From the NCBI RefSeq assembly GCF_020523605.1, contig NZ_JAJAQI010000006.1:102764-166763 (forward strand): DNA of 64,000 bases, given 5' to 3'. This DNA is from Roseicella aerolata (lineage in GTDB: Bacteria; Pseudomonadota; Alphaproteobacteria; Acetobacterales; Acetobacteraceae). The translations under genes were made by a program, and so were the position numbers. Under the pieces are notes generated by a model. It did not search any database. It was not told the origin of the DNA and saw only the letters and a list, made by a program, of their open reading frames with translations. This document shows, piece by piece, positions 1 to 10,788 of the stretch. Every line of letters begins with the position of its first letter. Position 1 is the stretch's first letter.

Positions 1-555
1 CACGACCGCCCCCATCGGGTGGCCCACACGGAATCTTAGTCCAGCGCCGGTCCGGGCGCTACCGCTTGTGTGGCTGGCGGGGATGGATCGGTACGGCGCC
101 GCGGATGGGCAGTACCACCTCCGGCGCCGGCGGCCTGAAGCCGGTGAAGCCGGCAAGGCATGGCGGACCCGGGTGCATCGCCAGGCGGGCCATCCAGGGC
201 CAGCGCATCGCGCAGATCCGTTCCAGGCGCGGGAAAAGGGGGCGATCGGCCCCGTCCCACCCGCAGCTACAGCGGATTGGCGTTCGGAACTGAACGCCAA
301 TCCGCTGTAGACCGTTGTTTGCAGAGCAGATTCACGCTCCCGGGTGTTCACGCCCGTCCGCGATCTGCTCTGGCAGGCACAGGTTCCGGACCGGGTGCCG
401 GCATCAGCCTTCGACAGCCAGGCAGCACCCGCCGCGGCGCGCATCCGGCCTCGGCATGACCCGTGCCCGCGGCGGAATGCCGCGCCGTCGGTGGCTGCAA
501 TGTTTTGTCATATCCAGGCAACGCTGCGGACGTGCTGCGGCCGTACCGGGGTGGC
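1..555. other. Gene-poor left edge
   Basis: I find no convincing gene here. Short open frames exist on both strands, as expected at this GC content, but none has a ribosome binding site, signal peptide or recognisable motif. The stretch holds one copy of the dispersed palindromic repeat (267-370) and the leader of the efflux operon. A gene ending to the left of the window may reach into the first 250 bases; I cannot tell. Confidence 0.5.
267..370 (+). repeat. Dispersed bipartite palindromic repeat, copy 1
   Basis: The left module is a perfect 19-bp inverted repeat (267-285 and 292-310, 6-nt loop) with core GCGGATTGGCGTTC. The right module is bounded by GAGCAGAT (324-331) and ATCTGCTC (363-370) and contains an inner hairpin close to CGGGCGTTCACGCCCG. 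Related copies lie at 10587-10788, 25478-25580, 53300-53405 and 59389-59490, with partial copies elsewhere. It is noncoding. The function is unknown; the position at gene ends suggests a REP-like or terminator-like role. Confidence 0.85.
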
Positions 556-1779
556 ATGACGCCGGTCCCGGCATGGCGCGCCCTGCCATTTCCCCCTCTG
601 TCCCTCCTGCTGGCCGGGTTGCTCGCCGCTGCCCCGGCTGCCGCCGCGGGGGTGCGGGAGGGCTTCCAGGGCGCCCTCGCCCTCAGCCCGGACCTCCGCG
701 CGCTGGAGGCCGAGCGGGAGGTCGTCACCGCGCGCCGCGCCCAGGCGGAGGCGCTGCTGCCCGGGGCGCCCATCCTCGGCCTCGGCTACCGCAGCGATGC
801 CGTGACCCAGAACCGTGGCTTCCGGGAATATGAGGGCAGCCTCGGCCTGCCGGTCTGGCTGCCCGGCGCCGCCTCCGCCCTGCGCGGCAGCGCCGAGGCG
901 CAGGGCCTCCGCCTCACCGCCCGGCAGGCTCGCCAGCGCCTGCTGCTGGCCGGGGAGGTGCGCGACGCCTACTGGGCCTGGGCCCTCGCCGCCGCCGAGC
1001 GCGATGCCGCCCGCGCCCGCCTGGCCGCCGCGCAGGCGCTGGAGCGCGACCTGGCCCGCCAGGTCGGTGCCGGCAACGCCCCGCGGGCCGACCTGCTGCT
1101 GGCCCAGGCCGATGCGCGCGATGCCCAGCTCACCCTGCGGGACCGCGAGACGGCGGTGCGCGAGGCGGCGCTGGCCTTCCGCAGCCTGACCGGCGCCGAG
1201 CCCACGCCGCAGGGCGGCGAGCCCGACCGCAGCGCCACCGCGGCGCCGGGCGAGGATCCGCGCCTCCGCGCCGTCCGGGCCGCCGCCACCGCCGGCCGGG
1301 CCGATGCCAACCTTGCCCGGGTGCGGGACCGGCCGGACCCGGAACTCGGCCTGCAGCTGCGGCAGGAGCGTGGCAGCTTCGACGAGCCCTATGGCACCCG
1401 CATCCAGCTCGGGGTCCGAATCCCCTTCGCCCATGCCCCCGCGGTGCGGGAGCGGGTGGCGCTCGCCCAGGCCGATATCACGGCGGCCGAGGCGGAGGCG
1501 GCGCAGCTCGACCGTGCCCTGGCCCTCGCCCGGGACCGCGCCCGCGTCCGGCTGGAAGCAGCGCGCGATCTCGCGCGTGGCGCCGAGACGCGGCACGCCG
1601 TGCTGGCCGAGCGCGCCGGGCTGGTCGAGCGCGCCTATCGCGGCGGCGAATTGCCGCTGGTCGAACTGGTGCGCGCCCGCGCCGCCCTGGCGGATGCCGA
1701 TGCCGCGCGGCGGCGCGCCATGGTCGAGGCCGGCCGCGCCGTCTCCCAGCTCAACCAGGTCTCGGGGGTGGAGCCATGA
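556..1779 (+). CDS. Outer-membrane efflux channel, TolC/CzcC type
   Basis: About 407 residues. A signal peptide (residues 1-31, hydrophobic LLLAGLLAAAPAAAA) precedes long Ala/Arg/Glu-rich helical segments typical of the coiled-coil barrel of TolC-family proteins, for example the stretches around residues 120-220 and 300-400. I chose the ATG at 556 because the signal peptide begins there; an upstream in-frame GTG at 463 would add 31 residues with no export character. It is the first gene of a metal-efflux operon and overlaps the adaptor gene by 4 bp (ATGA). By family knowledge it forms the outer-membrane duct of a tripartite RND pump. I see no lipobox cysteine. The metal cannot be read from the sequence. 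Confidence 0.85.
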   Translation: MTPVPAWRALPFPPLSLLLAGLLAAAPAAAAGVREGFQGALALSPDLRALEAEREVVTARRAQAEALLPGAPILGLGYRSDAVTQNRGFREYEGSLGLPVWLPGAASALRGSAEAQGLRLTARQARQRLLLAGEVRDAYWAWALAAAERDAARARLAAAQALERDLARQVGAGNAPRADLLLAQADARDAQLTLRDRETAVREAALAFRSLTGAEPTPQGGEPDRSATAAPGEDPRLRAVRAAATAGRADANLARVRDRPDPELGLQLRQERGSFDEPYGTRIQLGVRIPFAHAPAVRERVALAQADITAAEAEAAQLDRALALARDRARVRLEAARDLARGAETRHAVLAERAGLVERAYRGGELPLVELVRARAALADADAARRRAMVEAGRAVSQLNQVSGVEP

Positions 1780-3467
1780 CCGCGACCCGCCGCTGCCTCC
1801 TCCTCGGCGCCGCCGCGCTGCCGCTGGCCGCGCGCCGCGCCGCCGCCCATGCCGGGCACGACCATGGTGAGGAGGACGCCGCCGCGCCCGCCAGCGCCGC
1901 GCCGCGCGTCACCGCGAGCAGCGAGGCCTTCGAGTTGGTCGGCCTGCTCGGCCCGGATGGCGCGCTGACCCTCTGGCTCGACCGCTTTGCCGACAATGCG
2001 CCGGTGGACGGCGCGACGATCCTGGTCGGCCTCGATGGGCAGGAGATCGGCGAGGCGCGCCGGGTGGCGGAGGCGGTCTATGCCCTGCGGCATGAGGCGC
2101 TGGCCCGGCCCGGCACGCATGACCTGACCTTCACCGTGACCGCGGGCGGGGAGATGGACCTGCTCGCCGGGACGCTGGCGGTGCCGGAGCCGACCGCGCC
2201 GGCCGCCGCGCCGCATGGGCTGCTGGAGACGGTGCGGGAACAGCCCGTGCTGCTTGGCATCGGGGCCGGGCTGCTGGCGCTCGGCGCGCTGCTCGGCCGG
2301 TTGGCCGCGCCGCGCCCGCTGCCGCCGATGGCGGAGCCGGAACCTGCCCCCGCCCGCGCTCCCGGCGCCGGGGAGGCACCGCCGCTGCGCCGCGCCGCCG
2401 GCCCGCTGCGCTGCCTCGCCCTGCTGGTCCTGCTCGCCCCCGGCCTCGCCCTCGCCCAGGGCATGGAGGCGCCGCGGCGGCTGCCGGATGGCTCGGTCTT
2501 CGTCCCCAAACCCTCGCAGCGCCTGCTCGGCATCCGGACGGTGATCGCGGAGACCGGGGAGGCCACGCCCACCACGCGTCTGGTCGGCCGGGTCGTGCCC
2601 GACCCCAATGCCACCGGCCGCGTCCAGCCCAGCCAGGCCGGGCGGATCGAGCCGGGCGAGGCGGGGCTGCCCGCGCTCGGCCAGCGTGTCGAGCAGGGCC
2701 AGGTGCTGGCCTGGGTCGCGCCGATCTACAGCGCCGCCGAGCGCGGCCAGCTCCAGCAGGGCGCGGCGGAGCTCGATGCCCAGATCACCATCGCCGAGGC
2801 CCGCGTCGCCCGCCTCGCCCGGCTGCAGGGCTCGGTGGCCGACCGCGAGATCCAGGATGCCCGGACCGAGCTGCAGGGCCTGCGCCAACGCCGCGCCGCG
2901 CTGAACCCCGTCATCGCGGGGCGGGAGGCGCTGCGCGCCCCGGTCGCCGGCGTGGTCTCGGCCGTTGCCGCCGCGGTCGGGCAGGTGGTGGATGCGCGGG
3001 AGACGGTCTTCGAGGTGGTGGACCCCGCCCGGCTCTGGGTGGAGGCGGTGGCCTTCGATCCCGCCACCGCCTTCGGCCCGATCGCCGGCGCCACGGCAAC
3101 GGGGCCGGCGGGGGAGCGGCTGGCGCTCGATTTCGTCGGGCGGGGGCTCGCGCTGCGGCAGCAGGCGGTGCCGCTGAACTTCCGCATCGCCGCGCCGCCG
3201 GCCGGCCTTGCCGTCGGCGCGCCGGTGACCGTGACGGTGGAGGCCGGGGCGCGGCGCGTGCAGGGCATCGTGCTGCCCGCCGCCGCGCTGGTGCGGCCCG
3301 CCGAGGGGGCGCCCGTGGTCTTCGAGCATGCGGCGCCGGAGCGCTTCATCCCGCGCCAGGTCCGCACGGAGCCGCTGGATGCCAGCCGCGTGCTGGTGGC
3401 GGCGGGGCTGGAGCCGGGGGCGCGGGTGGTGGTTCAGGCGGCCGGCCTGGTCGCGCAGGTGCGCTGA
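1776..3467 (+). CDS. RND efflux periplasmic adaptor with N-terminal His-rich module (CzcB/CusB-like)
   Basis: 563 residues, longer than a usual adaptor (about 350-400). A Tat-like signal (TRRCLLLGAAALPLA) is followed at once by a metal-binding-looking HAGHDHGEED segment and a beta-rich domain (about 45-140). A hydrophobic helix lies near 150-170, then a second signal-like segment (LRCLALLVLLAPGLALAQ, about 208-227), then the adaptor proper (228-563) with lipoyl-like halves around an alpha-helical hairpin. The arrangement looks like a membrane-anchored His-rich module fused to a complete adaptor with its own old signal peptide. ATG overlaps the upstream stop. It should link the inner-membrane pump (3 bp downstream) to the TolC-like channel. 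Family assignment is firm; the role of the N-terminal module is inferred. Confidence 0.85.
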   Translation: MTATRRCLLLGAAALPLAARRAAAHAGHDHGEEDAAAPASAAPRVTASSEAFELVGLLGPDGALTLWLDRFADNAPVDGATILVGLDGQEIGEARRVAEAVYALRHEALARPGTHDLTFTVTAGGEMDLLAGTLAVPEPTAPAAAPHGLLETVREQPVLLGIGAGLLALGALLGRLAAPRPLPPMAEPEPAPARAPGAGEAPPLRRAAGPLRCLALLVLLAPGLALAQGMEAPRRLPDGSVFVPKPSQRLLGIRTVIAETGEATPTTRLVGRVVPDPNATGRVQPSQAGRIEPGEAGLPALGQRVEQGQVLAWVAPIYSAAERGQLQQGAAELDAQITIAEARVARLARLQGSVADREIQDARTELQGLRQRRAALNPVIAGREALRAPVAGVVSAVAAAVGQVVDARETVFEVVDPARLWVEAVAFDPATAFGPIAGATATGPAGERLALDFVGRGLALRQQAVPLNFRIAAPPAGLAVGAPVTVTVEAGARRVQGIVLPAAALVRPAEGAPVVFEHAAPERFIPRQVRTEPLDASRVLVAAGLEPGARVVVQAAGLVAQVR

Positions 3468-3470
3468 GCC

Positions 3471-6599
<3,129 letters not shown>

Positions 6600-6614
6600 C
6601 CAGGGAGACCCGCC

Positions 6615-7010
6615 ATGACCCGACGTGCCTTCACCCTCGCCCTGCTCGCCGCCTTGGCCGCGCCCGGCCTGGCTTCCGCCCATATGCCGGCCGGGGCGCG
6701 GGGACCGAATGGCGGCCAGGTGCAGGATATCGGCCCCTATCACGGGGAGCTTCTGGCGCGGGACGGGGAGCTGGTGCTCTTCCTCTTCGACCACAATGAC
6801 CGGCCGGTGGATGCGCGCCGCGCCAGCGGCAATGCCGTGGTGCTGGCGGGCGGCCACCAGCACACGCTGCCCTTCGAGGCGCGGCCGGATGGCAGCGCGC
6901 TCGTCGCGCGCGGGGAGTTCCATGCGGTGCCCGACCTGCGCGTGGTGGTGCAGCTGGTGCCGGGGCCCGGCATCTCCCGCGCCCAGGCCCGCTTCACCCC
7001 CCTGCGGTGA
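6615..7010 (+). CDS. Small exported protein of the metal-efflux operon
   Basis: 131 residues with a signal peptide (MTRRAFTLALLAALAAPGLASA). The mature part begins with HMPAGARGPNGGQVQDIGPYHGEL and ends in a predicted beta-rich fold with several histidines (GGHQHT near residue 78). AGGGAGA about 8 bp upstream is a good ribosome binding site, and the gap to the pump gene is 15 bp, so it belongs to the operon. The GPNGG..HGEL pattern resembles small periplasmic proteins found beside HME-RND pumps and the N-terminal module of the adaptor here. A metal-handling periplasmic role is inference from context and histidine content. Confidence 0.75.
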   Translation: MTRRAFTLALLAALAAPGLASAHMPAGARGPNGGQVQDIGPYHGELLARDGELVLFLFDHNDRPVDARRASGNAVVLAGGHQHTLPFEARPDGSALVARGEFHAVPDLRVVVQLVPGPGISRAQARFTPLR

Positions 7011-7024
7011 CGGCCGGCCCGGCC

Positions 7025-7030
7025 TAGACT
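7025..7030 (+). promoter_or_regulatory. Possible -10 element of a leaderless transcript
   Basis: TAGACT lies 7 nt before the ATG at 7038, and no Shine-Dalgarno sequence precedes that ATG. A start point at the usual distance would fall at or next to the start codon. The same TAGACT spaced 6 nt from an ATG precedes the lipoprotein gene at 58631. No good -35 box is evident, so the call is tentative. Confidence 0.35.
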
Positions 7031-7037
7031 CCGCTGC

Positions 7038-7799
7038 ATGGAGAGCACCGAGTCCGCCCGCCGTGGCCTGGAGCCGGAGGCGCATGTGCTCGTCGTCGAG
7101 GATGACGGCGAGATGCGCCACCTCATCGCCCGGCTGCTGCAGGAGAACGGCTTCCGCGTCACCGGCGCGCGCGACGGGCGGGAGATGTGGGAGACGCTGG
7201 ACCACGCGCCGGTCGATCTGGTGCTGCTGGACGTCATGCTGCCCGGCCGGTCCGGCATGGATCTCTGCAGGGAGATCCGCGCCCGGCGCGGGCCGGCGCT
7301 GCCCGTCATCATGCTGACCGCGCGGGCGGAGGAGACCGACCGCGTGCTGGGCCTCGAGCTCGGCGCCGATGACTACATCCCGAAGCCCTTCGGCCGGCGG
7401 GAGCTGGTGGCCCGCATCCGCGCCGCGCTGCGCCGGGCGCAGGCGCCCCGCCCCGGCGAGGGCGCCGCCCCGGCGCATCGCCGCCTGCTGGGCTTCGCCG
7501 GATGGACGCTGGATACCGGGCGGCGGGAGCTGACCTCCCCCACCGGCGCGGTGGTCGATCTCTCGGGCGGCGAGTACGACCTGCTGCTCGCCTTCGTCGA
7601 GCATCCGCAGCGCGTCCTCTCCCGCGACCAGCTGCTGGAGCTGGCGCGCAACCGCCTGGCGGACCCGTTCGACCGCAGCGTGGACGTGCAGGTCAGCCGG
7701 CTGCGCCGCAAGGTCGAGCCGGACGAGGCCAGCCCGACCATCATCAAGACCGTGCGCGGCGCCGGCTACCTCTTCGTCCCGAAGGTCGAGCCGCGGTGA
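7038..7799 (+). CDS. OmpR-family response regulator
   Basis: 253 residues. The receiver domain (about 14-125) has the acidic pocket (VEDDGEM), the phospho-acceptor Asp in LLLDVMLPG (about residue 62) and the conserved Lys in IPKPF. A winged-helix DNA-binding domain follows (about 150-248; VDVQVSRLRRKVE, IKTVRGAGYLF). The gene lies 27 bp after the small exported protein and overlaps the kinase gene by 4 bp (GTGA). Its position suggests that it controls the efflux operon, possibly in response to metal; that is inference. No classic ribosome binding site precedes the ATG. Confidence 0.92.
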   Translation: MESTESARRGLEPEAHVLVVEDDGEMRHLIARLLQENGFRVTGARDGREMWETLDHAPVDLVLLDVMLPGRSGMDLCREIRARRGPALPVIMLTARAEETDRVLGLELGADDYIPKPFGRRELVARIRAALRRAQAPRPGEGAAPAHRRLLGFAGWTLDTGRRELTSPTGAVVDLSGGEYDLLLAFVEHPQRVLSRDQLLELARNRLADPFDRSVDVQVSRLRRKVEPDEASPTIIKTVRGAGYLFVPKVEPR

Positions 7800-9139
7800 G
7801 GCTCGCCGCCCGGCTCTGGCCGCGGACCCTGGCCGGGCGGACCATCCTCGTGCTGCTGGTCGGCCTCTCGGTCTTCCATCTCGGCTCGGTCTGGCTGCAT
7901 GAGCGCGCGGTGCACGGCGCGGCGCTGGAGGCGCGGGAGCGCCAGGTGGCGGAGCGGCTGGCGGCGGCCAAGCGGGCGGTCGCGGCGCTGCCGCCGCAGG
8001 AGCGGGACGCGACGGCGCATGCGCTCTCCTCCGCCGGGCTCGACGTGCACTGGAGCCCGCGGGCGGCGGTGCGGGAGGGCGCGCCGGACGTGCCGGATGC
8101 GACGCTCGGCGCGTTGCGGGAGAGGCTGCTGCGCCTGGTGCCGGAACTCGGCGCGCTCCGCCTCGGCTATGCCGATGAGGGCGCGCATGTGGGCGGCCAC
8201 CTGATCGTCGGTGCCATGCGCCTGCCCGACGGAAGCTGGCTGAACTTCGCCGCGCCGGTCTTCCGGCCCGCACCGGCGGAGGCCGCGCATGCCTCGCTCG
8301 CCTCGCTCAGCGCCATGGCGCTCGGCATCGTGCTCGCCTCCATCCTGGTGGTGCGCTGGCTGACCCGGCCGCTGCGGCGGCTGGCGGAGGCGGCGGACCG
8401 CTTCGGCCGCGGCGGCGCGCCGGTGCCGGTGCCGGAGGAGGGGCCGAGCGAGGTGCATGACGCGGCGCGCGCCTTCAACGCCATGCAGGCGCGCATCCAC
8501 CGGCTGGTGGAGGACCGCACCCAGGCGCTGGCCGCCGTCAGCCACGACCTGCGCACGCCGATCACCCGGCTCAGGCTGCGCGTCGGCTTCCTGGAGGATG
8601 CCGAGGCGCAGGCGCGGATGGATGCCGATCTCGACGAGATGGAGGCGATGGTCGCGGCGACGCTCGCCTATCTCCGCGGCGAGGAGGGGGGCGAGCCGCG
8701 CAAGCGCGCCGACCTCGCGGCCATGCTGCGCACGCTGGTGGATGACGCGGCCGATGCCGGCCGCGCGGCCAGCTATGACGGCCCGGCCCATGCCGAGCTG
8801 GAATGCCGCCCCCTCGCGCTGAAGCGCGCCTTCGCCAACCTGGTCGAGAATGCGCTCGGCCATGGCGGCGCGGCGCGCGTCGCGCTGCGGGAGCAGGTGG
8901 GCGCGCTGACCGTCACCGTCTCGGATGACGGGCCGGGCATCCCCGAGGCGGAGCTGGAGCGGGTGTTCGAGCCCTTCCGGCGGCTCGATGACTCGCGCAG
9001 CCGGGCGACGGGTGGCGTCGGGCTCGGCCTTGCCATCGCGCGCCGGGCGATCGAGGCGGAGGGCGGCGGCGTGATCCTGCGCAACCGGCCGGGCGGCGGG
9101 CTGGATGCGGTGGTCACCCTGCCGCGCGGCGGGGGCTGA
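7796..9139 (+). CDS. Sensor histidine kinase, HAMP-HisKA-HATPase
   Basis: 447 residues from a GTG at 7796 that overlaps the regulator stop. It has a first membrane helix (about 14-35), a periplasmic sensor of about 130 residues, a second helix (about 165-188), HAMP, then HisKA with AAVSHDLRTPITRLR (phospho-His near residue 251). The ATPase has an N box (NLVENALGHG), G1 (DDGPGIPEAE), F box (VFEPFRRLD) and G2 (GVGLGLAIARR). It is the partner of the regulator just upstream. The frame is open further 5', but coupling and the membrane topology favour this start. The signal sensed is not evident; the neighbouring pump suggests cations. Confidence 0.9.
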   Translation: MRLAARLWPRTLAGRTILVLLVGLSVFHLGSVWLHERAVHGAALEARERQVAERLAAAKRAVAALPPQERDATAHALSSAGLDVHWSPRAAVREGAPDVPDATLGALRERLLRLVPELGALRLGYADEGAHVGGHLIVGAMRLPDGSWLNFAAPVFRPAPAEAAHASLASLSAMALGIVLASILVVRWLTRPLRRLAEAADRFGRGGAPVPVPEEGPSEVHDAARAFNAMQARIHRLVEDRTQALAAVSHDLRTPITRLRLRVGFLEDAEAQARMDADLDEMEAMVAATLAYLRGEEGGEPRKRADLAAMLRTLVDDAADAGRAASYDGPAHAELECRPLALKRAFANLVENALGHGGAARVALREQVGALTVTVSDDGPGIPEAELERVFEPFRRLDDSRSRATGGVGLGLAIARRAIEAEGGGVILRNRPGGGLDAVVTLPRGGG

Positions 9140-9375
9140 CCGCTACGGGGGGGCGGCGGCGCGTGCTGGCCCTGCAAGGCACGCCGCGGCCGCTGCTCGA
9201 TGGGCCGGCCGTGCTTTCCGGGCAGGGCACCGCATGCCGCGGCCCGCTTCGCGCGGCGGCCGGGATCGGCCACGCCGGAGCGGGCTTACGCCGATCCTGC
9301 GGAGCGAGGCCGTTCGGCGATCATGGCCGCGCCCGCCGGGATGGGGCGGCGCGCCGCGCCCGACCGGACCGCGCG

Positions 9376-10362
9376 CTACTCCCGCGCCAGGCCGGAGGCG
9401 CGGAGGATCTCCGTCCATTTCGCCATATCCGCCGCGATCCGCGCCTGCATCGCCGCCGGGCCGCGCTCCGCCGGCGGCGGGGCGGTGCTCGCCAGCTCGC
9501 GCAACCGCTCCTGCAAGGCCGGGTCCCGCTGCGCCGCCTCCAGCGCCTCCGCCAGCCGCGCCACCACCGGGGCAGGCGTGCCGGCGGGCGCGGCGAAGGC
9601 GTTCCAGATCACCAGGTCGAAGCCGGGCAGCCCCGCCTCGGCGAAGGTCGGGACATCAGGCAGTTGCGGGAGGCGCTGCGGCGCGCTGACCGCGAGCGCG
9701 ACCGCGGTGCCGCCGCGATGCGCCGGGATCATGGTGACGGTCTGGTCGATCACCGCATCCACCACGCCGGCCGCGAGGTCGTTCATCGCCGGCCCGGCAC
9801 CGCGATAGGACACGAGCGTGCCCTTCAGCTTCGCCAGGTGCAGCAGGTAGCCGGGCGCGAGATGGCTGGTGGTGCCGAGGCCGGCGGTGCCGAAGGTCAC
9901 CTTCTCGCCCTCCTGCCGCAGGCGCTCCAGCAGCGCGGCGAGGGTGCGGGTGCCGCCGCGCGGGCTGGCCGCCAGCACCATCGGCACATCGGCGGCGAGG
10001 GAGATGGGCGCGAGGTCCCGCCGCGGGTCGAAGCCGCCCTGCGGGTGCAGCACCGCGCCGACCGCCATGACGCCCATATTGCCGAAGGCGAGGGTATGGC
10101 CATCCGGCTCCGCCCGCGCCGCGCGCAGCATCCCGATCAGGCCGCCGCCGCCGCCGACATTCTCGACCACCACGTTGCGCCCGAGGCCGGGGGCCATCGC
10201 CTGGGCGAAGAAGCGCGCCAGCGCGTCCAGCGTGCCGCCGGGGGCGGAGGGGACGATGATGGTGATGTTGCGCTGCGGGAAATCCTGCGCGCGGGTGATC
10301 GCCGGCATGGCCGGCAGGGTGGCGAGGGCCAGCGCGGCGCGCCGGCCGATCTTCCTGGTCAT
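9376..10362 (-). CDS. Bug/TctC-type solute-binding protein
   Basis: 328 residues. A Tat-like signal (KIGRRAALALATLPAMPAITRA) leads into QDFPQRNITIIVPSAPGGTLDALAR, the hallmark start of the tripartite tricarboxylate transporter (TTT) binding-protein family. A strong ribosome binding site (GGGGGAGGAG) sits just before the ATG. The family binds carboxylates and related small molecules in the periplasm for delivery to TctAB permeases. No tctA or tctB is present in the window, so it may serve a remote permease or act as a sensor. It lies downstream of the molybdenum hydroxylase gene on the same strand, separated by two tandem palindromic repeats. Confidence 0.88.
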   Translation of the reverse strand: MTRKIGRRAALALATLPAMPAITRAQDFPQRNITIIVPSAPGGTLDALARFFAQAMAPGLGRNVVVENVGGGGGLIGMLRAARAEPDGHTLAFGNMGVMAVGAVLHPQGGFDPRRDLAPISLAADVPMVLAASPRGGTRTLAALLERLRQEGEKVTFGTAGLGTTSHLAPGYLLHLAKLKGTLVSYRGAGPAMNDLAAGVVDAVIDQTVTMIPAHRGGTAVALAVSAPQRLPQLPDVPTFAEAGLPGFDLVIWNAFAAPAGTPAPVVARLAEALEAAQRDPALQERLRELASTAPPPAERGPAAMQARIAADMAKWTEILRASGLARE

Positions 10363-10586
10363 GATGCTCCTCCCCCGGACGCTTCGCGTCTTGTCGTTGA
10401 ACGCGCGCCCCGCCTTGCATGCGGCGGGCCGGCATGATCATGGCCCCGGCCGGCACGCCGCCGAAAGGGGCTGCGGGAGGCTGCGGGGCTGGACCGGCGA
10501 AGGCGCGTGGTGACGCAGGCCCGGCCATGGCCTGCGCGCGCGTTGCGCCGGCCGGGTGGGGCCACCCGGCCGGGTCTTGCTCCGCA

Positions 10587-10788
10587 GCGGAGGACGTCCG
10601 GATCGGAAGGCCAATCCGCCGCGGGCCATGGCCCGCGGCGCAGGGTCCCGGCCGGGGGCGTTCACGCCCCTCCGCGATCCGCCCTACGGCGGACAGGCGC
10701 GCATATCCGAAGGCCTGCCCGCCGGTGCTCTTGTTTTCGGGCAGGGGTACGCGCCCGGCCGTTCACGGCCTTCCGCGGTCTTCTCTAC
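10587..10788 (-). repeat. Dispersed palindromic repeat, two tandem copies (copies 2 and 3)
   Basis: The gap 10363-10784 holds two head-to-tail copies of the repeat. The first (10587-10687) contains the arm pair GCGGA...TCCGC, a perfect GCGGGCC/GGCCCGC hairpin (10621-10636) and the box GGGGGCGTTCACGCCCC. The second (10684-10788) ends in TTCTCTAC, and the CTA at 10785-10787 is the TAG stop of the hydroxylase gene on the minus strand. I see no gene in this 420-bp gap. Transcription of the Bug gene from the hydroxylase promoter would have to cross both copies. Confidence 0.75.

Noticed and set aside
36..260. 74-codon minus-strand frame at the left edge
   Set aside because: No ribosome binding site, no motif, composition like other shadow frames; it may belong to a gene outside the window but that cannot be shown.
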